Positions 18,664-27,760 are shown, counted from the first letter of the stretch. The stretch is 64,000 bases of DNA from JBKQVT01 sp963804825 (GCA_963804825.1 CAWDRV010000003.1:310001-374000), one strand, 5' to 3'. Numbers and translations: made by a program. Notes: generated by a model from the letters alone, not told the origin.

Positions 18664-19545
18664 CTACGACGTCGCCGCGAACTCGAACAGCGCGTTGAAG
18701 TCGGCCGTCTTGTACAAGCTGTTGCCCTGGTAATCGACCAGCTTGTCCCATTGCGCCTGGGCCCCCTGCAGGTCGCGAAAACAATGGTTCCAGCCATAGG
18801 TCGTCGCGTCGTCCGCGGCTTCCAGGACCTTGATCGTTTTCTCCCGGAAGACGTAGGTGACGCGCCAGCCGAACTGGGGTTCCAGGAAGCTGCTCAGGCC
18901 GGTGAATTCGCGGCTGGCCCTGGCGCCGTCGAAGAGGACGGTCTCGGCCGCCGCGCCCATGAAGTCGGCGTCGTTGACCGCGCCGGCGCATGCGCGGATG
19001 GCGTCCCAGGGCGGATCGATCACGCGGTGCCAGGTGACGTGGTGCTCGACGATGGGGATCCGCAGCGTGGGCACGACGTCCGGCGGCACCGGCGCCGACG
19101 GGTTGGATTCCCATTGCAGGCTTAGTCCGGGCAGGCGGATGTACTCGCCGCCGAAGTCCATGCGATAGCTGAGGATCGTGCCCGGGCGGACCTTCGGCAG
19201 CTTCAACCGGATGCTCGGATCGACCATCTCGTAGCTGACCACGAGCAGGGCGAACTGGTTGCTGTAGTTGTTCAAGTCGGAGGTCAGATCGACGAACTTG
19301 CCCTGGTCGTCGGGTCGCTTCTCGAACGGCTCGACTTGCACCTCCACGGCGACCGCCGTCGAAAGGCCCGGGTAGGACGCCGGCGATTGGCCGCCGAACA
19401 CGTTCCCCTGGCCCAACAGCACGGCCACCGCCGCCAGCCGGTCTTCATAGGCGCAGAGCAATCGCCGTTGGGCCTTCATCCCGTCCGACCCGTACGTCTC
19501 CGTGGGCGAGCCGGCAAGTTCCTTGAATAGGATCGTCATGGGCAT
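18664..19545 (-). CDS. Phage-module structural protein, unknown
   Basis: 293 intact residues with no signal peptide, starting MPMTILFKELAGSP. It is rich in beta-strand patterns and aromatic residues (LSLQWESNPSAPV, VEHHVTWHRVIDPP, DPPWDAIRACAGAVN) and begins eight bases upstream of the tail-tube-like gene, implying co-translation. Its position after the tail tube suggests a virion component such as an attachment or distal tail protein. No tape-measure-like helical repeats are present. Confidence 0.6.
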   Translation of the reverse strand: MPMTILFKELAGSPTETYGSDGMKAQRRLLCAYEDRLAAVAVLLGQGNVFGGQSPASYPGLSTAVAVEVQVEPFEKRPDDQGKFVDLTSDLNNYSNQFALLVVSYEMVDPSIRLKLPKVRPGTILSYRMDFGGEYIRLPGLSLQWESNPSAPVPPDVVPTLRIPIVEHHVTWHRVIDPPWDAIRACAGAVNDADFMGAAAETVLFDGARASREFTGLSSFLEPQFGWRVTYVFREKTIKVLEAADDATTYGWNHCFRDLQGAQAQWDKLVDYQGNSLYKTADFNALFEFAATS

Positions 19546-19552
19546 CTCTCCC

Positions 19553-19951
19553 TCAATCGGTCTTGGCCACGATGCCGTGCGGCACGACCGGGCCGTTGCC
19601 GGAAAACGCGACGACGTAAGCGACGATCTTGCCGGCGCCGATGTCGGCCTCGACCTCGATCTTGTCGATGATCGCGGCGGCGGAATAATAGTTGTCGCCC
19701 GTCTGGTCGACGTGGAGGTTCAGCGTCACGGCGTCGCCCTCGGCCACGGGACAGTGCCCGCCGTCGTCCGCCTTGAGTTGGAACGAGCCGGACGAATCGC
19801 GCGGGCCCGCCCGCCGGCACTTCCAGCCGCCGGTGTCGTTGGCCGTATAGTCGAGGTTGCTGCTGGTGACGGCGAGTCTCCAGTTCGAGACCGGCGCGAC
19901 CGGCGAACCCGCAAGGTGGATCGTGCCGTTTTTTCCGCTCAATACGGCCAT
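19553..19951 (-). CDS. Putative phage tail tube / major tail protein
   Basis: 132 residues: MAVLSGKNGTIHLAGSP then VSNWRLAVTSSNLDYTAN and GSFQLKADDG. The size, all-beta pattern and conserved W-x-L and N-x-Y-x-x-N elements resemble small tail tube proteins of phages and related injection machines. It would polymerise to form the inner channel. Classification rests on pattern recognition and position, not on a search. Confidence 0.6.
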   Translation of the reverse strand: MAVLSGKNGTIHLAGSPVAPVSNWRLAVTSSNLDYTANDTGGWKCRRAGPRDSSGSFQLKADDGGHCPVAEGDAVTLNLHVDQTGDNYYSAAAIIDKIEVEADIGAGKIVAYVVAFSGNGPVVPHGIVAKTD

Positions 19952-19972
19952 GGTGCGATGCTCCTGAGAAGT

Positions 19973-20044
19973 GCTTAGTTCTTAGAACTTAGTTCTTAGA
20001 GCTTAGTTCTAAGCTCTAAGTTCTAAGGTCTAAGCTCTAAGGTC
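19973..20044. repeat. Heptad array CTTAGNN then CTAAGNN
   Basis: Five CTTAGNN units (CTTAGTT, CTTAGAA, CTTAGAG) run into five CTAAGNN units, so the two halves are reverse complements and can fold into a hairpin. It begins four bases past the stop codon of the gene at 20049-20573. Confidence 0.9.
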
Positions 20045-20048
20045 TGGG

Positions 20049-20573
20049 TCATTCTCCCGAGCCGGAACCCGAGCCCGAACCATCCGCGGTCAGCGTGCCC
20101 ACGATGGCGATCGAGTAGGTCACGTCGCCGCCGTCGGCGGCCAGTTGCAGATTCCTGCGGCCGGCGTCGACCGGCCAGCCCGCCTGCGGATTGCCCAGCA
20201 GCAACAGGCCGTTGGGCGCGACGACGGCCTGGTCGCCGGCCGCGGCGAACGGTTCGCTCCACGGATCGGTCGCGGCGCCGCCCACCACCAGGTTGCCCGC
20301 GCTCTGGGCGTCGCTGCTGAGCAACACGGCCTTGACCTTCAGGAACGTCACCGTATTGGTGTCGCCGAGGATCCATCGCTGGAGTGCGGCCAGATCGAGG
20401 GCCACGCTTTCGCCGTTGGGCAGCTCCTGGTCTTCGAGGTGCCAGACGGCCTCGGCCTGGTTGTCGCCGTTGCCTTCGGAAAGCTGCTGCACGAGATCGA
20501 GCCGGTCGTCATCGACGGCGCCCTCGTCCCAGGTCCAGCCCAGGGACGCCCGGATTTCTGCTACGAATGTCAT
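20049..20573 (-). CDS. Phage-module protein, unknown
   Basis: 174 residues from MTFVAEIRASLGWTW. The N-terminal part predicts beta structure (DNQAEAVWHLEDQELPNGE) and the C-terminus ends in GSGSGSGE. It lies between the tail-completion-like and tail-tube-like genes, a usual place for minor tail or neck proteins. No recognised family. Confidence 0.6.
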   Translation of the reverse strand: MTFVAEIRASLGWTWDEGAVDDDRLDLVQQLSEGNGDNQAEAVWHLEDQELPNGESVALDLAALQRWILGDTNTVTFLKVKAVLLSSDAQSAGNLVVGGAATDPWSEPFAAAGDQAVVAPNGLLLLGNPQAGWPVDAGRRNLQLAADGGDVTYSIAIVGTLTADGSGSGSGSGE

Positions 20574-20630
20574 GGAAAATGCCTTTCGTTGGTTGGATGC
20601 CCGTAAGAAAATAAATTGCTCAATTTCCAA

Positions 20631-20674
20631 GGGGACAGTCCCATTTTCGTCGGACGAAAATTGGGACAGTCCCC
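20631..20674. repeat. REP-like palindrome GGGGACAGTCCC...
   Basis: A 44-bp near-perfect palindrome: GGGGACAGTCCCATTTTCGTC faces GACGAAAATTGGGACAGTCC. Its reverse complement differs from the element at 27814-27858 at only about three positions. It lies between two module genes. Confidence 0.92.
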
Positions 20675-20694
20675 TGCGTGGTTTCCTTGGTTCT

Positions 20695-21096
20695 TCACAC
20701 GCCCGCGGCCAGGTAGACCGTACACTGGAAATCGCAAGTGAATTGCCACACGCCGTCTTCGGTTTGTCGTTCGGAGTCATTGACCCGCCGCATGTCGACG
20801 ACCTTATCGCCGCCGGCCAGGGGAAAATCGGCGCGGTCGAAGGCCGCCTCGACCTGGAGCATGACGGCCGCGCCGGCGTCGTACTGCCCGTGAAACACCT
20901 GGATTCGCAGGCCGACGACCGCGGTCGCGGAACCGTCGTTGTAACACTCGCCGGGGCGCTGGCTTTCCTTGCCGACGACGGCATAAGGCAAGGTCGGATC
21001 GACGTTCATGCCGGTCTGGAGCCGGGCCGCCGGCAAGAGGTCGTCCAGCGCCGCGGTCGACGCCCAACGCTGATGGATGGCTTGGACCAGGTTCAT
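20695..21096 (-). CDS. Putative tail completion / neck protein (DUF3168-like)
   Basis: 133 residues: MNLVQAIHQRW, then LPAARLQTGMN, LPYAVVGKES and a later RIQVFHGQY and DFQCTVYL. The order short helix, conserved LPY segment, then a beta-sheet core is typical of DUF3168/gp17-like proteins, which cap the tail tube. Its place between connector and tail tube agrees. Confidence 0.6.
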   Translation of the reverse strand: MNLVQAIHQRWASTAALDDLLPAARLQTGMNVDPTLPYAVVGKESQRPGECYNDGSATAVVGLRIQVFHGQYDAGAAVMLQVEAAFDRADFPLAGGDKVVDMRRVNDSERQTEDGVWQFTCDFQCTVYLAAGV

Positions 21097-21117
21097 GGTG
21101 TTGCGTCCTCGTGATGA

Positions 21118-21777
21118 TTACAGCCAGGGCGTCGATTCCGCCTCGATGGTTTGCAGTTCCCCCAGTCGCTCCGCGCCGGTGACGCCCAAGACCTTGTAGA
21201 TCGTGCCGTCGGGACCTTCGATGCGGTGCGTCTGGTCGAGGGCGAGTTGTTCCTCGATGAAGATTTTGCATCGGGTAGTCGTCTGCCGCGCCTCGTGCTG
21301 GACGGCGATGCTGGATTGGTCGGGCTGGATTCTCGCCCGGACGCCCGTCCGCCACGTCAACCACGTCGCTTCCGCGGCGCCGCCGTCTCCCTTGACGTAG
21401 GTCGCCTGGAGGATCGTGATCGTGTTGTCCAGTCCGTAGACGACGGCCAGGCTGCGGGTGGTGCATCGCCAGCGGGCCGCCAGCGTGGCGCCGCGGACTT
21501 CGAGCACGGTCCATTGCCGCCCGTCGCCGCTTTGGATCATGTCGCCCAGGCGGGGCGGTTCGACAAGCTCCGCGACCGGCAAGTGCCAGACGACGTCGTG
21601 GACCGTGTAGCGCCCGTCGGACGCGGCGGCCTCGCGCGTGGTCATGCTTCGGCGCAGGGCGTGGGTGATCGCCGTGCCCGGGCCGCCGGGAGTGCTGCCG
21701 CGCCGCGCGAGCGTCACCGTCTCCAGGCCGTCCGCGACTTGGGCCAGATCGTCCGATGGATCGAAAGCGAGTGTCAT
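21118..21777 (-). CDS. Putative head-tail connector protein
   Basis: 219 residues from MTLAFDPSDDLAQVADGLE. The pattern of a short N-terminal strand region followed by VWHLPVAELVEPPRLGD and the C-terminal RIEGPDGTIYKVLGVT resembles phage head-closure proteins, which join portal and tail. Position between small module genes and the tail-completion gene supports this. It appears fused or duplicated (two similar halves, GDMIQSGDGRQWTVLEV and RIEGPDGTIYKVLGV). Confidence 0.5.
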   Translation of the reverse strand: MTLAFDPSDDLAQVADGLETVTLARRGSTPGGPGTAITHALRRSMTTREAAASDGRYTVHDVVWHLPVAELVEPPRLGDMIQSGDGRQWTVLEVRGATLAARWRCTTRSLAVVYGLDNTITILQATYVKGDGGAAEATWLTWRTGVRARIQPDQSSIAVQHEARQTTTRCKIFIEEQLALDQTHRIEGPDGTIYKVLGVTGAERLGELQTIEAESTPWL

Positions 21778-21790
21778 GGGCAGTCCGCGG

Positions 21791-22006
21791 TTAGGTATAT
21801 CCTTGCGTTCGCACCTCGACCGGCGCGGAGGCCGCCGCTTGCTGGTCGCACCATTGCACGACGCCCTGCAATTGCCCGAGGTATTGGCCCCAGGAAATCT
21901 TCTGGCCGTCGATGTCGTACGTCGGTTTCGGGTGGGCCGTGATCTCGGCGATCAAGGCCAGCGTTTGTCGTTTGATCGTGGCAATCTGTTCGGCGTCGGT
22001 AGGCAT
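21791..22006 (-). CDS. Small phage-module protein
   Basis: 71 residues (MPTDAEQIATIKRQTLAL...WCDQQAAASAPVEV), helical and acidic. It begins 13 bases upstream of the connector gene. Families of this size with a QIATIKRQTL-type helix occur beside connector genes in other prophages; function unknown. Confidence 0.55.
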   Translation of the reverse strand: MPTDAEQIATIKRQTLALIAEITAHPKPTYDIDGQKISWGQYLGQLQGVVQWCDQQAAASAPVEVRTQGYT

Positions 22007-22016
22007 GGGGGGAAGA

Positions 22017-22053
22017 GGGATTAGGGATTGGGGATTAGGGATTGGAAATTGGA
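22017..22053. repeat. Heptad array GGGATTA/GGGATTG
   Basis: Four to five units alternate GGGATTA and GGGATTG and then decay. It lies between the start of the 71-residue gene and the stop of the next gene at 22117. Confidence 0.85.
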
Positions 22054-22116
22054 GAAATCGACGCGTAGGGGCCGGATTTGCCCGGCGATTTGCTTTCTCG
22101 AATCACATTCACTTTC

Positions 22117-22515
22117 TCAAATCGCGTTGACGCGAAATCGCGCCACGATGACCGCTCCGGCCGCCGGATCGAGCCGATATTCGACCAGGTATTGCCGTCC
22201 GGCCGTGGGAAACGCGGCCGCCGCCGAGACGTCCGGCACGTGGCGGAAGTTGTAGCCGACCGTATCGACGGTCCAAAGCGGATCGACCTGAAGTTGATTG
22301 AAGACGACCGCGGCAACGTCCAAGGAGACGCCGTCGTGACCGGCCACGGCGTCGCGCCGATCGGCGTCGTCGTCGTCCAGCAGGTAGATCGAGTACGTGA
22401 TCCGTGCGATATCAGCCTGGACGACCGGCTCTCCGCCGTTGCCCACGATGCGGGCCAACAGCGTGGCCGTGCCGCCTTTGAACACGGTCCCGAAAATGTC
22501 GTTTGGCGAAGCCAT
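22117..22515 (-). CDS. Phage-module protein, unknown
   Basis: 132 residues from MASPNDIFGTVFKGGTATLL. A beta-rich core (ITYSIYLLDDDD, YNFRHVPDVS, YLVEYRLDPAAGAVIV) suggests a small structural protein. No family recognised. Start context and spacing fit the module operon. Confidence 0.6.
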   Translation of the reverse strand: MASPNDIFGTVFKGGTATLLARIVGNGGEPVVQADIARITYSIYLLDDDDADRRDAVAGHDGVSLDVAAVVFNQLQVDPLWTVDTVGYNFRHVPDVSAAAAFPTAGRQYLVEYRLDPAAGAVIVARFRVNAI

Positions 22516-22551
22516 GGCGGTGGTCCGGGGTCAGGGGGTTCTACAGTAGTT

Positions 22552-22612
22552 CCAAGTTCTAAGCTCTAAGTTCTAAGGTCTAAGATCTTAGTGCTTAGAT
22601 CTTAGTGCTTAG
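22552..22612. repeat. Heptad array CTAAGNN then CTTAGNN
   Basis: CTAAGCT, CTAAGTT, CTAAGGT, CTAAGAT followed by CTTAGTG, CTTAGAT, CTTAGTG: again two opposite halves that can pair. It lies just past the stop of the 54-residue gene at 22626. Confidence 0.88.
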
Positions 22613-22625
22613 TGTTTACCTCTCG

Positions 22626-22790
22626 TCAAATGACGGCGCCGCACACGGCGCCGGCAACGGCGACAGTTCCCGCCGCGGCGCCGGCAACGGCGAGTTGCCC
22701 CGTCGCAATCGCGTAGGGCCCGCCGACGGGCGGCACTGTTCTCGCCCACCAAAACAAGTTCTTGCGGAAAACGTCGAAAAATCCGGCCAT
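22626..22790 (-). CDS. Small hydrophobic phage-module protein
   Basis: 54 residues, MAGFFDVFRKNLFWWART, then an alanine/valine/glycine-rich helix encoded by two near-identical GCCGTTGCCGGCGCCG segments. One membrane-spanning segment is possible, so a holin-like or membrane-tether role can be imagined, but nothing proves it. It is unlikely to be a shadow because it sits in the correct strand and spacing of the operon. Confidence 0.45.
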   Translation of the reverse strand: MAGFFDVFRKNLFWWARTVPPVGGPYAIATGQLAVAGAAAGTVAVAGAVCGAVI

Positions 22791-22813
22791 GAATCGCTAT
22801 CTCCGGTTCGTTG

Positions 22814-23449
22814 TTACCCAACGCCCGTGATGGGCTCCGCGTCGGCCGAGGCCGTCACGGTCTTGGTCGCCTTGGTCGTGCCGTCGGTCTTCCGGATCGT
22901 CCAGGTCGTGTCGGCGACGCTGCTGTGCAGCGTGGCCAGGCAGACCGTGCAGAGCGAATCGGCCGGCGCGTCGTTTTCGACGGTCGAAAGGTCCGTCTGA
23001 AGGACGGCAGCCGCGATTTGGCTGGCGGTAGCGAGTGTTGCGGTCTTCGCGGTCTCCGGCATCGAGCCGCTTGCCGGCAGCGGGACGGCGCCGCCCGTGA
23101 TGTCGCCGACGGCGATGGTGGCGGGCATCTTGCTCAGCCCCAGGGCCACGGAATCATCGGGATTGAAGGCCACCACTTCGTAGCGATCGTCGCACGGATC
23201 GGCCCCGGCGGCCGTGGCGTGCAGCAGCAGCGGTCCGGTCGTCGCCGTATCCGTTGCGCTGCCGGCGACTTTATACCAGCCATTGCCGACCTCCGTGACC
23301 GCGCCGCCCGGGGCGCCGAAGGCCCCGCCCGCTTTACTGATCGTCACCGTCGGCGTGGCCCCGGTCTTTCCGGTGATATGATCCGTGCTGCTGAGCAAGA
23401 GGAAGAGCAGCGGCCGGGCCGTCGAGGATTTTTGCAAGAGATAGCCCAT
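22814..23449 (-). CDS. Phage-module structural protein, possibly fibre-like
   Basis: 211 residues from MGYLLQKSSTARPLLF. The N-terminal half (HITGKTGATPTVTISKAGG, AVTEVGNGWYKVAG) is an immunoglobulin-like module seen in many phage structural proteins near fibres. The C-terminus repeats TWTIRKTDGTTKATKT. It ends and starts close to its neighbours (3 bp to the fibre gene). Confidence 0.6.
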   Translation of the reverse strand: MGYLLQKSSTARPLLFLLLSSTDHITGKTGATPTVTISKAGGAFGAPGGAVTEVGNGWYKVAGSATDTATTGPLLLHATAAGADPCDDRYEVVAFNPDDSVALGLSKMPATIAVGDITGGAVPLPASGSMPETAKTATLATASQIAAAVLQTDLSTVENDAPADSLCTVCLATLHSSVADTTWTIRKTDGTTKATKTVTASADAEPITGVG

Positions 23450-23452
23450 CGT

Positions 23453-24568
23453 TCATCCTCCCAGGAATTGCAATCGCCGGCTCGAACCGCCGCCGGAACT
23501 AACAAGCGTGCCCGTGCTGCCGTCGCCGCCGACGCCATATTCCACGCCGTTGAGGACCTGCGCCTCGGGCGGCAGCGTCAGGCTGCCCACGGTGTCGTCC
23601 ACGGCAACGCCGGTCAAAACGTCGGCCGCGTCGGGGACGGCCAGCGTGCCGGTCACGTTGGTGTTATAAGAAGCGTTCCCGCTGCGAACGTCCCCGCCGC
23701 TGATCAAGATGATGCCGTAAAGCAACGCAACCTGCGGACACCCGCAGGTGAAAATGGTCTGACCGTCGTTCGTGGTTCCGGTGAAGTCATAGTAAATCGT
23801 ATCGGTGCCGTCGCCGTAGAGATAGACTCTAGCGGCGCCCTGGAGCATGACCTGCCAGGTTGTGGCGTCGGAATAGATGCTGCAGGGCAGCGTAATGCTC
23901 GTGGCGCCATCCGCGTAAACGAACGCGGAGTTGTTGAAGGTGGCGCCGGCCCCGATGGATAAATCAAAGGCCTCAGCGTCGTCGTTGAAGCTCGACTGGT
24001 CGCCCACCATCGCAGTCCCGATCCAGCACTCGTCATGGAAGGTCGCATAGTCGCCCATGGTCCCGCCAGTCACGGTAGAGCCGTCCTGGAAGATCGCGTA
24101 GTCGCCCACCGTTCCGCCAGTCAGGCTAGAGCCGTCCTGGAAGATCGCGTAGTCGCCGGCGGTCCCGTCAGTCATTTTGCAGTCGTCATGGAAGATCGCG
24201 TAGTCGCCGAGACTGCCGGTGTTTTGGGCCGATCCCACAAAGAGGGCGCCGCTGACCGCCGAGGCGTTGCCCGCCCAGACGCAGCCCGGACTGACCCTTG
24301 ATGAATCGCCCATCCCCAGCCCCGTGGTGACCGTGACGTTGGCGGTCTGCGTGTCCAGACTGTCCCCGCTGACGCCGACGGTCTGATCATAGTTGGCGCA
24401 AGTGAACACGGGCGCGGCGGTGTTCGGCGGCCTGCCGGTCGGGATGTGGACCGTCGCGCTGGTGCCGGTGCCCGTATCGCCGGGCCATTTCGGCGCGACG
24501 CCGCTACGCCCCCAGTGGTCGCTCTGCCACGGGTTGTTCGTGCCGTCCCAGGTGAAAGTCGTGGACAT
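23453..24568 (-). CDS. Repeat-containing fibre/adhesin-like protein
   Basis: 371 residues. N-terminus MSTTFTWDGTNNPWQSDHWG resembles domains at the head of surface-attached repeat proteins. Residues ~125-205 hold about five tandem ~16-residue units built on GDYAIFQDG and GDYAIFHDD, predicted to stack as a beta-solenoid; the DNA repeats lie at about 24000-24200. The C-terminus ends VSSGGGSSRRLQFLGG. It could be the receptor-binding protein of the particle. Repeat number could vary. Confidence 0.65.
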   Translation of the reverse strand: MSTTFTWDGTNNPWQSDHWGRSGVAPKWPGDTGTGTSATVHIPTGRPPNTAAPVFTCANYDQTVGVSGDSLDTQTANVTVTTGLGMGDSSRVSPGCVWAGNASAVSGALFVGSAQNTGSLGDYAIFHDDCKMTDGTAGDYAIFQDGSSLTGGTVGDYAIFQDGSTVTGGTMGDYATFHDECWIGTAMVGDQSSFNDDAEAFDLSIGAGATFNNSAFVYADGATSITLPCSIYSDATTWQVMLQGAARVYLYGDGTDTIYYDFTGTTNDGQTIFTCGCPQVALLYGIILISGGDVRSGNASYNTNVTGTLAVPDAADVLTGVAVDDTVGSLTLPPEAQVLNGVEYGVGGDGSTGTLVSSGGGSSRRLQFLGG

Positions 24569-24581
24569 GGAGGACTCCAGT

Positions 24582-24627
24582 TCTTAGACCTTAGCTGCTA
24601 AGTTCTAAGCCCTAAGTTCTAAGCTCT
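24582..24627. repeat. Heptad array CTTAGNN/CTAAGNN
   Basis: CTTAGAC, CTTAGCT, then CTAAGTT, CTAAGCC, CTAAGTT, CTAAGCT. It ends two bases before the stop codon of the gene at 24630-24962. Confidence 0.86.
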
Positions 24628-24629
24628 TC

Positions 24630-24962
24630 TCACACCAACTGCCGGGTTTGATTCACGGCGGCCAGCGCGGTCTCCATGGCGGCGAAGGCCGAGGTGAACT
24701 GCGATTGCAGCGCCGCCAGGTCGGCCGTGGCCGGATTGCCGGCGAGGTTGCTCACGTCGGGGACGAAGACGCTTTTGCGCGGGCCGGCCGGCGTCCACTT
24801 CTCCGTCGGGGCGCCGGCGTTGTCGCATTCCGCGCCGCGGAGGACGGCCCGGGCGCTCACGGTCAGTTGGCCCTGGGCGTTGATGCTGGCCGAGACGACG
24901 AGATTCTCCACCAGAACGCTGTTCACGGTCACGGTCGGTGTGTTTACGGCTGCAATGGGCAT
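24630..24962 (-). CDS. Phage-module protein, unknown
   Basis: 110 residues (MPIAAVNTPTVTVNSVLVEN...AMETALAAVNQTRQLV): beta-strands then a C-terminal amphipathic helix. It sits directly after the major capsid gene, where small head or decoration proteins are often encoded. Confidence 0.55.
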   Translation of the reverse strand: MPIAAVNTPTVTVNSVLVENLVVSASINAQGQLTVSARAVLRGAECDNAGAPTEKWTPAGPRKSVFVPDVSNLAGNPATADLAALQSQFTSAFAAMETALAAVNQTRQLV

Positions 24963-24973
24963 GGGAAATTCCT

Positions 24974-25046
24974 TAAAGGGGAAGGCGGAGGGCGGAAGGG
25001 GGAAGGATGAAAAGGGCGAGTTCTTCCGCCCTCCGCCCTCCGCCTT
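24974..25046. repeat. Inverted pair of GGCGGAA-type heptad arrays
   Basis: GGGGAAGGCGGAGGGCGGAA on one side and TTCCGCCCTCCGCCCTCCGC on the other, 30 bases apart. It ends ten bases from the stop codon of the capsid gene. Confidence 0.85.
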
Positions 25047-25056
25047 GTTTGGGTGG

Positions 25057-26269
25057 TTATTGGCCGCTGCCGCTGCTGGCGCCGGTGCTCTTGACGACGT
25101 AGCGGGGATTGATGACCGCCGCGGCGCCGCGCTCGCTCGCCTTGAACCGCAGCACGATGTCCTGGTTGAACTCGGCCTCGCTGTTGGTCGGGGCCTGCGT
25201 GACCGTGATCGGCCAGTTCTCCATGTAGGCGAACGCCTTGGCGAAATCGCCCAGGAACCACCACCGCTTGGCGTCCTCGCCCTCGTAGCCCGCCGCGATG
25301 AGCCGTCGATAGGCCAGCCGGCTTTCCGCCACCTGGTAGGGCATCGTCGGGTTGGCGGCCGTGGTCATGGTGTGACCGGTGGGCGTTTCGGCGCTCATGT
25401 AGACGATCTCCGTCGCCTTCAGGATGCGGTTGGCCGCGCGGTGGTAGGCCGGCATCACCAACACCGCGTTGGGTTGGATCAGCACCGGCTCGCCGGTGGC
25501 CGGATCGAGAATCTCGGCGAACAATTGTTCGGCCGCGTCGATGTCGGTCCAGTCGATCAGCTCTTCGCCGATCATGTTGACCCACGGTCCGTTGTCGGCG
25601 GGGCCGTAGTAGGTGTTGTAGGCCGTGCCCTTCCACTTGTAGTTGTTGGCCACTCCGAGCACGAGGTCGAGCAGGCGTTTCTCCTTGTGCAAGCCCAGGA
25701 CTTCGCCCACCTCGGCCGCGCGTTGCAGGATCAGGTGGGTGCGGTCGAAGAAGATCGCCTCCCGCGTCACCGGCACGATGAATCCGTGCTTGGTCGTCGA
25801 GGGGGTCTCGATGTAATCCTCGCTCAGGCCGACGCTGGGATAGGGCATTCCCGGCCGCACTTCGGCGTGCTCGTCGGCGACGCGGCCGATGCCGGGAATC
25901 TTCTCGCCGTCGAACCGGGTGGGGATGGTGCTGACGAGCTTCGAGACGACGAACGCCTCCTGCGTGTAGGCCTGGAGGATGCTCGAATAGACGATCTGCC
26001 CGGTGATGTTGGAAAAGGCGGTCACGTCCACGGCGTCGCCGGCCTCCAGCAAGCGGACGCCGTCGCCGCTCCGCGGGTCCAGCCGCTTGACCCACTCGGG
26101 CCCGACGGTCGCTTCGGCCAGCTCCCGAAGGCTGAAATCCTCGGCCTTCAGATGGCCGCTCGCGCAACGCCTCGCGGAGGTGCTTGACGGTCCGCTCCGG
26201 ACCGTGGCTTTCGTACATGTGCTTCAGTTCACGGTACTTGATCGCGCTCACGATGGATTTCTCCTTCAT
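25057..26269 (-). CDS. Major capsid protein-like, frameshifted
   Basis: About 403 residues. The N-terminus MKEKSIVSAIKYRELKHMYE runs to VKHLREALRE, then the frame shifts near 26160 to GHLKAEDFSLRELAEATVG, and the long remainder is intact (ITGQIVYSSILQAYTQEAF, ENWPITVTQAPTNSEAEFN). Length, the helical N-terminal arm and the position after protease and decoration genes fit an HK97-type major capsid subunit. It would self-assemble into the head after cleavage of the scaffold. Confidence 0.7.
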
Positions 26270-26291
26270 TGAATTTTTGGCTGGTGGGGAA

Positions 26292-26780
26292 TTACGATGC
26301 GCCGCTGGAACCGCCGCCGGCCACGCCGCCGGTCATCACGGTCGAGCGGATATCGACCAGCACGCTGGTCGTGGCCACGGGCTGCCGCTTGGCCACCCGT
26401 CCGATGGCCAGCGCGCTGCTGCTGACCTTGATCGCTTGCTGGTTCAAGAGGGTGTAGCCCGGCGTGCCGCTGTCCATGCCCATCAGGTCGCCCAGCTCGA
26501 AGGTTTCGCTCGGGCAGTCCAACTCGAACACGCCCGTGGTGGCCACGCGCACCGGGGTGGTTTCGCCCGCGCGGCTCCGCGCCATCGCCACGCCCAGAAA
26601 CTCGTGGACCAGCGCCGCCTGGTTGGTCGCCTTGACGCCGGAATCGGGCAACATGGCCGCCGGCTTGGCGTTGTCGGTGTCTTGCCAAAGGAGATCGCCG
26701 ATCTCGATGACGGTCGCCGCGGCCACGGCCGCGACCACGGGATTGGTGTCCCCATATCGCCAACGCATCTTGTCACTCAT
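26292..26780 (-). CDS. Capsid decoration/cement-like protein (DUF2190-like)
   Basis: 162 residues from MSDKMRWRYGDTNPVVA. Repeated beta-hairpins (IEIGDLLWQDTDNAKPAAML, TPVRVATTGVFELDC, ELGDLMGMDSGTPGYTL) match the pattern of DUF2190 cement proteins that stabilise phage heads. It lies between protease and capsid genes, as is usual. Confidence 0.65.
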   Translation of the reverse strand: MSDKMRWRYGDTNPVVAAVAAATVIEIGDLLWQDTDNAKPAAMLPDSGVKATNQAALVHEFLGVAMARSRAGETTPVRVATTGVFELDCPSETFELGDLMGMDSGTPGYTLLNQQAIKVSSSALAIGRVAKRQPVATTSVLVDIRSTVMTGGVAGGGSSGAS

Positions 26781-26820
26781 GGTTTCGCTCTCTTGAAAAA
26801 GGGGTGAAGAAGGGTCATGT

Positions 26821-27760
26821 TCAGGTAATGGCGTCCACGAACGCGCGGGCATCGCACGCCAGGACGCCGTCGGCAAGGTGCTGATCGCGCGACACCGGCC
26901 GCCCGCAGCCCCGCGCCGCATCGCCGCCGAGCGAGCGGACCAGCCGGGCCCGCTCCTCCACAAGCTCCCGCATCGCCCGCGGATCGGGCGCCGCCAACAG
27001 CGACTCGACGAATCGCGGGCTGGTGACGGCCGCGGCTTGGGGATCGGTCGAATCGGCCTCGGGCAAGTGGAACTCGCGGAGCAACCGCCGCACTTGCTCG
27101 CGCTTTTGATGCAGCGACTCCGCCTGGGTCAGCCGGGCCACTTCCGCCTCCAGCCGTCGCACCTCGGCGGCCTGCTGCTCGCAGAGGGCCTCGACCAGCG
27201 TGGGGATACTCGCGCTTGAGGTCGTCCACGGTCAACGGCGCCGGACCGTCGCCGGCCGGCGGACCGGCGTCCGCGGCCTGCGACTCGAACAGCCCGCGCG
27301 TCGTGGCCGGATCGGCCACCAGGTCCACGCTTTGCACCCGGGTGATGGCCTCGACGACGACGCGCTCGCCGCGGCGGGTGGTGCGGGCCTCGACGTTGTG
27401 CGAAAAACCCACGTTCTCCGGGGCGTGCTCGGCGTCCCACAGAAGCTGCTCGGCCAGCGTGTGTTTCGGATTGAAATGAAAATCGGCGAACAGCCCTTCG
27501 CCGCGGGCCGTCACCCCGTGGATCACGCCGATGCGGTCCTGGTAGTCGCGCGGGCTGCCGGGGCTGCTCTTGGGATGGTTGACGTTCACCTTGGCGCCTT
27601 CGTAGAGCGGCGCCGCTTGGGCCAGCGTTTCGGGCAGATAGGTCCGTCCGTTGCGCGATTCGAGCCCGAGGATCTTCACTCCCCGGATCACGCCCGCCTG
27701 GCGGTCCACGCCCATCTGCACGCCGCGCGAATCGAAGAATTCCTGGAGCGTTTCGGTCAT
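26821..27760 (-). CDS. Prohead protease with C-terminal scaffold-like region, frameshifted
   Basis: Starts at MTETLQEFFDSRGVQ. The N-terminal ~165 residues resemble phage prohead proteases, with NHPKSSPGSPRDYQDRIG, GFSHNVEARTTRRG and SVDLVADPATTRGLFES; a H-x(n)-S dyad is plausible but cannot be fixed from sequence alone. The C-terminal part is a helical, scaffold-like coiled coil (EALCEQQAAEVRRLEAEVA). The frame breaks near 27205 at TATCCCCACG; removing one C joins REYP to TLVEALCEQ, so a homopolymer miscall is likely. Confidence 0.7.
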
